Shown: positions 58,601 through 64,000 of the stretch, in pieces
Numbering within the stretch: the stretch's first letter is position 1
Layout of the letters: the number at the start of each line of letters is the position of its first letter
Assembly (NCBI RefSeq): GCF_047663525.1
Contig: NC_092621.1
Span: 9,048,501 to 9,112,500, forward strand
Origin: Anas platyrhynchos
Lineage: Eukaryota; Chordata; Aves; Anseriformes; Anatidae
DNA: 64,000 nt
Reading direction: 5' to 3'
Notes under the pieces: model-generated
The model's input: the letters and a program-made list of their open reading frames with translations, nothing else
The model's database searches: none
What the model was told of the DNA's origin: nothing
Position numbers and translations under genes: made by a program

Positions 58601-61600
58601 GCAGCCCTGCTGGAGAGCCCCCCTGCACAGCAAACCCGCTCCCTGAGCCGGATTACTGACCTGATCTCTCCCTTAGCGAGGCTTCCATTGTCTGGAAACT
58701 TGACAAAGAGCCTTAGAGCTCAATTAGTTATTTAATAAGTTTATGATTAACCAATCTGCTGATTAAGCTTTTGTTAATTAGGTTGGCAGGAGTTCTATTT
58801 CAGGGGGATGCTGGCCTCTAATTTAATATGCTCCCTCTTGGAGCAGGGTGGGGATATCTGTGTGAGCCCCGCGTGCGGCACACTGCCACACTTCTGCAGC
58901 AGGAGTACCTGCAAGAGCTGGCTGGCAGCTGGGGCTGCTCCCAGATCACTGGGGCATGGTGGCCCATGGGGACAGCTCAGCACAGCAGCCTGGGTTTTGT
59001 ACTGGGTGCAGCTAAAAGGCTCTCCCTCCTCTCTTTTGATGTCTCGCTGGGCAGCGTGGAGAGAGGCAGGCATGGTTTATCTAGGGCAGCCACCGACCTC
59101 ACAAGCACAGTTTCAAAAAACCTAGCCAGGCTTTTTGATATCCACGTTGCTTTCCTCTGGATTCAGGTGGCTGGTCCAGCCCCAGGGATGAGCAGGAGCT
59201 GCTTTCCTCTTCCTCCTTGCAGAGGGCTCAGAGAAAGCTCATGGCTTCTTCCCTGGCTTTATGCCCTCTGCCACATGCTCTGAAGGATCCCTCACACTCC
59301 TGTAGGGTGCCCCAAGAGAGGGGTTGGCATGCCTCCACCCTCCTCTTCCAGCCCTGGTCCTGTTTTGGCAGAGAAATCAGAGCTGGGCATGGGGATTAGT
59401 CCCAAACTATTACAAATAATTAACCCTTTTCCCATCCTCAAGGCATCTCCTGTCTCTTTTATCAGGAATGGCTGCAATGTGGCAGCATTGGTGAACAGAG
59501 GATGATGGAGGAGATGGCAGGCTGCTGTTGTCAACTATTTTATGCTGCTAGTGTCCTTCTCCTTCCAGGATAGGGAGAAGGACTGAGGGTGTGGAAGCTG
59601 CCACAAAAGACAGAGGGAAACAGGACTGGCCAGAGAAAACACATCCCTGCTGACACCACTGAGAAAAGGGCTTGAAAGACAAGCCAAAAGGGGCTTTCTG
59701 GGCCCAAGACTCCAGACTGCAGCTGCTTTGAGTGCTGCAGGGCTGGGAGATTAAAGATGTCTTCCCAAAACACAGAGCCTGGCAATCAGGTGCATGCACC
59801 ACTGAGCTGAGGCCTCTGTCTGAGGAGCAGCAGCTCTGGCTGCAGGCAGAGTTCAAAGGGGCTCATGCTGGAGCTAACAACAATGTACAGGTAGAGATGA
59901 GGACAATCCTTAATATAAATCTCTGATCTCAAGCCCATCCAGGGCTGCGGTAGGTCAGTGCCATCCCCATGTCACTCTGCTGGCCACCCCGGTGCAGCTG
60001 ACATTCACAGCCACAGAGGCCGGGTGTTAGAGCCCTGCGGGCCTCAGCGAGGTCTCACACTGCTTGCTAGGGGCTGTAAAAGAGAGGCTGAGCAAAGGGG
60101 TGGCAGGTACAAACTAGGCTCTGAGTGTCAGACCCTGCGTTTCAGAGCTCTGTGTGTTCCTAATCCTATTGAAAAGAGTCAGACTTGCCACACCGAAAGG
60201 CCTGATGTGATCCCATCGATTGGTTTGAGCATCCACCTCCCCCTAGCAGCCAGCAAGGGAGGTTTTTGCCTCTGCCCTCCAGCTGCCTGCTCTCTCCACT
60301 GCGACACTAAATGAGATTTTTACCCTGGCTGCAGCTGCAGAGCCCCTGCCACCGACCTGCTCTCCTCAGTGACCCAGTGAGGCAGAAATGGTGGCAGGCT
60401 GACATTTCTACCTCCCTCCCTGACGGGCAGCTGTATTCACCCAGGGGAGGGAAAATACAGGCTTGGATTTGCTTATCAAAAGACCATTAGCGAAGGATTT
60501 TCTACAGCATTTCTAAGACAAAGGGGAGGAGGCAAGCAAAAGCAATATGGGAATTATTGTAATTTCTGTGCTCATTGCATGCGTGGGTCAGGTGGCAAAT
60601 ATATTTTTGTGAGCTAAAATCTCCTACTGCATACAGGCATGAGGTTTATTGCTGTATAGTTACATGTTTGGCTGCCTGACCAGAGTTGGAGCTGGGATAA
60701 AAGGAACAGAAGAGTTGTAAGAGTAAAAGAAAGGAGAGAAACAGCCTGAGGGTCTCAGCAAGCAAGATTTTACTGCAGCAGTACTAAGGGACTAGAGAGT
60801 GTGTATATAAGACATAGTTCCATGCCTGAGGAAATTAAGACAGAAAACAGAATGTGCGTAAGCAGTACAGGCAGTTAAAATGGTAGGTGTTTCAGTGATG
60901 TACAGCTCCTCCTGGTTCCAACTTCAGTTTGAATTATCTTTCAATAATTAAGATTTACAACAGGCTTTAGCTTCTACACACAGATTCTTAAACACAGCAA
61001 AAGTGGGTTGAAGCTAACGATGAAAAAGTGGAGCGAGGAGGGTCAGCTTTTTTTTTTTTTTTTCCTGACAAAAACACTCAACTTCACCAGTCGGTGTTAA
61101 TTCCAGTTCCTTTCAAAGGACTTTATAAAAATGACCTTCAGCCAGGCAGTGCTGCCAGGTGGACAGGAAGGGATGAAGGGGAGGGAAGGGAATTCGGCAG
61201 CAGGATGTGCAAGGAACAAAGCTACAGATTGCAATTTAGAGCAGAAGATGTGAGGAGCTGTCGTAAGGCATGGTGGTATTTCAGAAAGCCTTTGCAAAAG
61301 CACAAGGCTGTTTTGTTTTTCTTTTTGGTCTGCATTTTTTAAGGAAATTAATCTGCCTGTTCATAATCTGTTTTGAATCAAGAACACAGATTTCCACTGC
61401 CAACCAACTGCGTGCAGGGTAAGCAGCAATTGTCGTCTTTTTTGTTCCATTATTTCCCTCTGCAGAAGATTCAGCAGCTCCAAGTCACACTGCATCTCAA
61501 ATTACCCCGGGGACAGAAAGTAGGGGTGATGGGAGATCACTGGCTGTCCTGGAGACAACTTCAGTGTGAAACGACACCAGAAACTCTCTGGGGTAGGGAA

Positions 61601-64000
61601 AGGAACCAGTTCCTGCAAGGCAAAAAGTTCAGGCGAGTGCAGGGAGGATGGAGCAGCCATGGTGTACACACACACCCACACCCACAACCTGTTCAGTAAC
61701 TCTCAAGCTTAGAATCTCCTCACACACAAGATGCTGGAAAGAGCCTGGCTTCTGCCAAGACCCAAACAGAAATAGCTGTAATGCTCAGATTTCCTGACAG
61801 TCTCTCCGCCCCACTGATTCTGGCATGCGCAGTGCTCAAGGATGATGGGGGAAAGCTGTGAGTAGAGGGAAAGGGTGGCAGAAAACACTCTCTGCTTTCA
61901 GCAAGCCTCTGTGGCTGCTAACAGCTGCACTTGTGAGGTGATCGGAAGGGCAACACCACGCTTCGGGGAACAAAAACCTTCAACTTCTCTCAGGTCAGCA
62001 CCAGCAGAGATATGGAGGAAGCCCTTGGACTGACAGCCTTGTCCTTCCCAGGGATAGCACTTAAGCAAAAAATTGGGGGCACTGGGATTTGCCAATCTAT
62101 TTTCAAGAGAGCCTCCCCCTGAGCAGTGTGTGCATTTTCTGATCACCAACACTTAACCCAGCAAAGCCAGCTGCGCGGGGAGACGCGCCCTGACATGGAG
62201 CACGTAAGGACAAAAACAGGAGAGCCAGAAAAACAACTCAAACTGGCATTTTTGCATCCCCTGTGTCTGTTCCTCAGGCGCCTTAAGTCATACTGGCTCA
62301 GGCCAATGACAGGAACAAGGTTTCCTCCTACCAGCTCTACAGGGGCCAGTAACATTTAAGGGAGAGCAAGCAGCATCTCCTCTCCTGAGCACGCTGACGA
62401 AGCTGTCCGAGCAGCTCTGACACCATCACCTCTGCAGCAGCCTTGGGTGGGAAAGGCACAGACAGCCTTCACTCTCCCATATCCCTCTGGAGAGGATGGG
62501 ATCAAAAACTGAGGGCAGAAAGGCTTTTCTTCTGTAAATTAAATTAATTCGATGCTTAAAGACGGTGTACTGGAATAAATGTGAACCTGGCAAAGTACCT
62601 CTGTTGTTTCTGTGCTGGTGTGGGTACTTTGTGGCAGTGTGGGTGCTGCTGCTCTGGGCTGGTTCTCTGTGGTGGGGCAGCAGCACCAGATTTGTTTGGA
62701 AGCCAATAATGAAATATTGCTCTTTGAGAGTAAAAATTCCAGAAACACAGACAGAAAAAAGTTGGAGGTTAAAATCTATCACACTTGGTGCACTGGAAAG
62801 GCCTCAGTGACTGTACAGTTTTCTTACTTTACTTCAAGAGTTAAATGCACCCTAAAAATCCTACTTAGGATTCACCACTGGCTCCATAATCTGGTTGTCT
62901 GCATAGATCTCAGGACAGTCAGCAGATGTCTAGTGATGACAGAGCAAGGTGCCGGGGACCTGGCAAGACACCATCCTGACACAGCTTGTGCTTACTGGTT
63001 ACATCTAACAGCCTCCAAGTGAAATAAAAAAATTCAACTAGAACCAGCCAGCTGAAACGATCCCCCTAACTTTGTCTCAGGGCAGGCTTTGGTGCCTGAA
63101 AATGTCTCACAACATTGTGGAGGCAAAGGAAGAAGGCACAAGTCAGCGCCCAGGCCTAGCTCCCATGGGGCACTCCCTGCCTCTGGAAGCTCTGAGGACC
63201 AAGGCCACCAGCCTGGGGTGCTTTCAGCACTGCTGAATAAGCAGAGGTATCCATGTTCAGCAAGTCCTAGAGGTTTTCAGGGACTGTTCCAATGAAAAGC
63301 TTTTACAACGGTGGCCATGTACAAGTCCTGGTATCAATGCTTATCCTTTTCTTCCACCTACCATACTGCTGTCTCCTCCACGGGTCACAGCCCAGAGTAC
63401 TCAGACTTCCAGCAGCTCTGTTAACCACTGCTAAAAGCCCTCTTGAGTGCTGACTACATGGTGAGTACAGTACTCAGGAAACAAAAGTAAATAATTTGTT
63501 TAAGTGAAGGACCACAAGAAATGTACTCAAGAGTCTTCAATTTTAGGTCTCCAATATTCTTTGCTTAGTTTTTCACAATTCTGTGATTCTGCCTCTGGAT
63601 AATAGAGCTGGTCTATGGGGTCTGGCAAGCTCTTTTGTTGTTATTGTTGTATCCTGTGTTAGAAAACTTTTAGCCTTATTCTGTAACCTTGTTAGATACC
63701 ACAATCAGCTTCTCATAACATCCCTTTGTTCCAAAGACTCCAAGATCATGAAAGAGAATTTCTTTCTTCTTTGCTGTAAGCAATACATCACAGTTTGCTC
63801 CAGACCAGCATTCATTTTTTCCCAAGAGAATCTCTGCACCTCTGACAGTGTTGAACACCTACCTGCCCACTGCCTCCACTCCTGCCCTAAATTCTTCTAA
63901 GAAGATCAAAGCAGTGTTTTTAAGTCATCAAAATAACAGACCTCATTCTTCAGGACAAATTTTAACTTCCTCTGCTTAAAAAACACTCCCCCCATTCTGC
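49674..64000 (-). other. FAM219A: FAM219A intron (5' part of gene); no exon recognised
   Basis: No stretch matching the missing FAM219A N-terminus was found on the minus strand, and no other gene on either strand. Open frames are short. The segment has a CA/TG microsatellite and decayed repeats, for example an exon-like frame at 56.75-56.9 kb that looks like an old interspersed repeat. The large first intron of mammalian FAM219A fits. Confidence 0.5.
54054..54089. repeat. Palindromic (AC)n(TG)n microsatellite
   Basis: A short AC run is followed directly by a TG run of about 27 bp, so the junction can fold as a hairpin or form Z-DNA. Confidence 0.95.

Noticed and set aside
63565-63592. Short cacaattctgtgattctg stretch resembling the CR1 3' terminus on the plus strand
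   Set aside because: Under 25 bp of match and no CR1 body upstream; too short to support.
1-64000. CRISPR arrays, tRNA/rRNA genes, bacterial operons, viral or toxin genes
   Set aside because: None seen. Splice structure, CR1 repeats and gene content show vertebrate nuclear DNA.

Overview
The window looks like bird nuclear DNA. It carries short 3'-end fragments of CR1 retroposons (the catagaatcacaga...ggttggaaggga signature in reverse orientation), compact introns and very GC-rich coding exons. The three recognised genes lie in the same order and relative strand as on human 9p13: MYORG, SPMIP6 (C9orf24) and FAM219A. That block is carried by the Z chromosome in birds, so a Z-linked avian contig is the likely source. 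The species cannot be named from the sequence.

Layout. Positions 1-11.9 kb hold no recognisable coding exon, only old repeats, A/T-rich tracts and a few possible promoter elements. At 11,932-14,022 (+) is an intact GH31 glycosidase ORF, a second MYORG copy called copy A here. A 6.75-kb spacer without recognised genes follows. At 20,813-22,849 (-) is the MYORG orthologue, copy B. The two copies face each other tail to tail as a large inverted repeat with arms of about 2.02 kb. Positions 22.9-29.4 kb hold upstream sequence and a GC/CpG-rich island, with a good donor site that could end MYORG's non-coding first exon. At 29.7-33.05 kb (-) is SPMIP6, six coding exons plus a probable downstream terminal exon. 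At 34.5-49.7 kb (-) are the last four coding exons and probable long 3' UTR of FAM219A. Its 5' coding exons, about 53 residues, were not found and probably lie past 64 kb. Positions 49.7-64 kb are then an intron.

Relations. MYORG encodes a type II membrane glycosidase, SPMIP6 a sperm/ciliary microtubule inner protein, and FAM219A a small acidic protein of poorly known role. They share a neighbourhood, not a pathway. The most notable feature is the MYORG inverted pair. Most of the coding sequence is nearly identical between copies, including synonymous sites, but a few short A/T-rich patches next to the catalytic centre are strongly different. This pattern suggests old paralogues kept alike by gene conversion, with active-site segments that escaped it.
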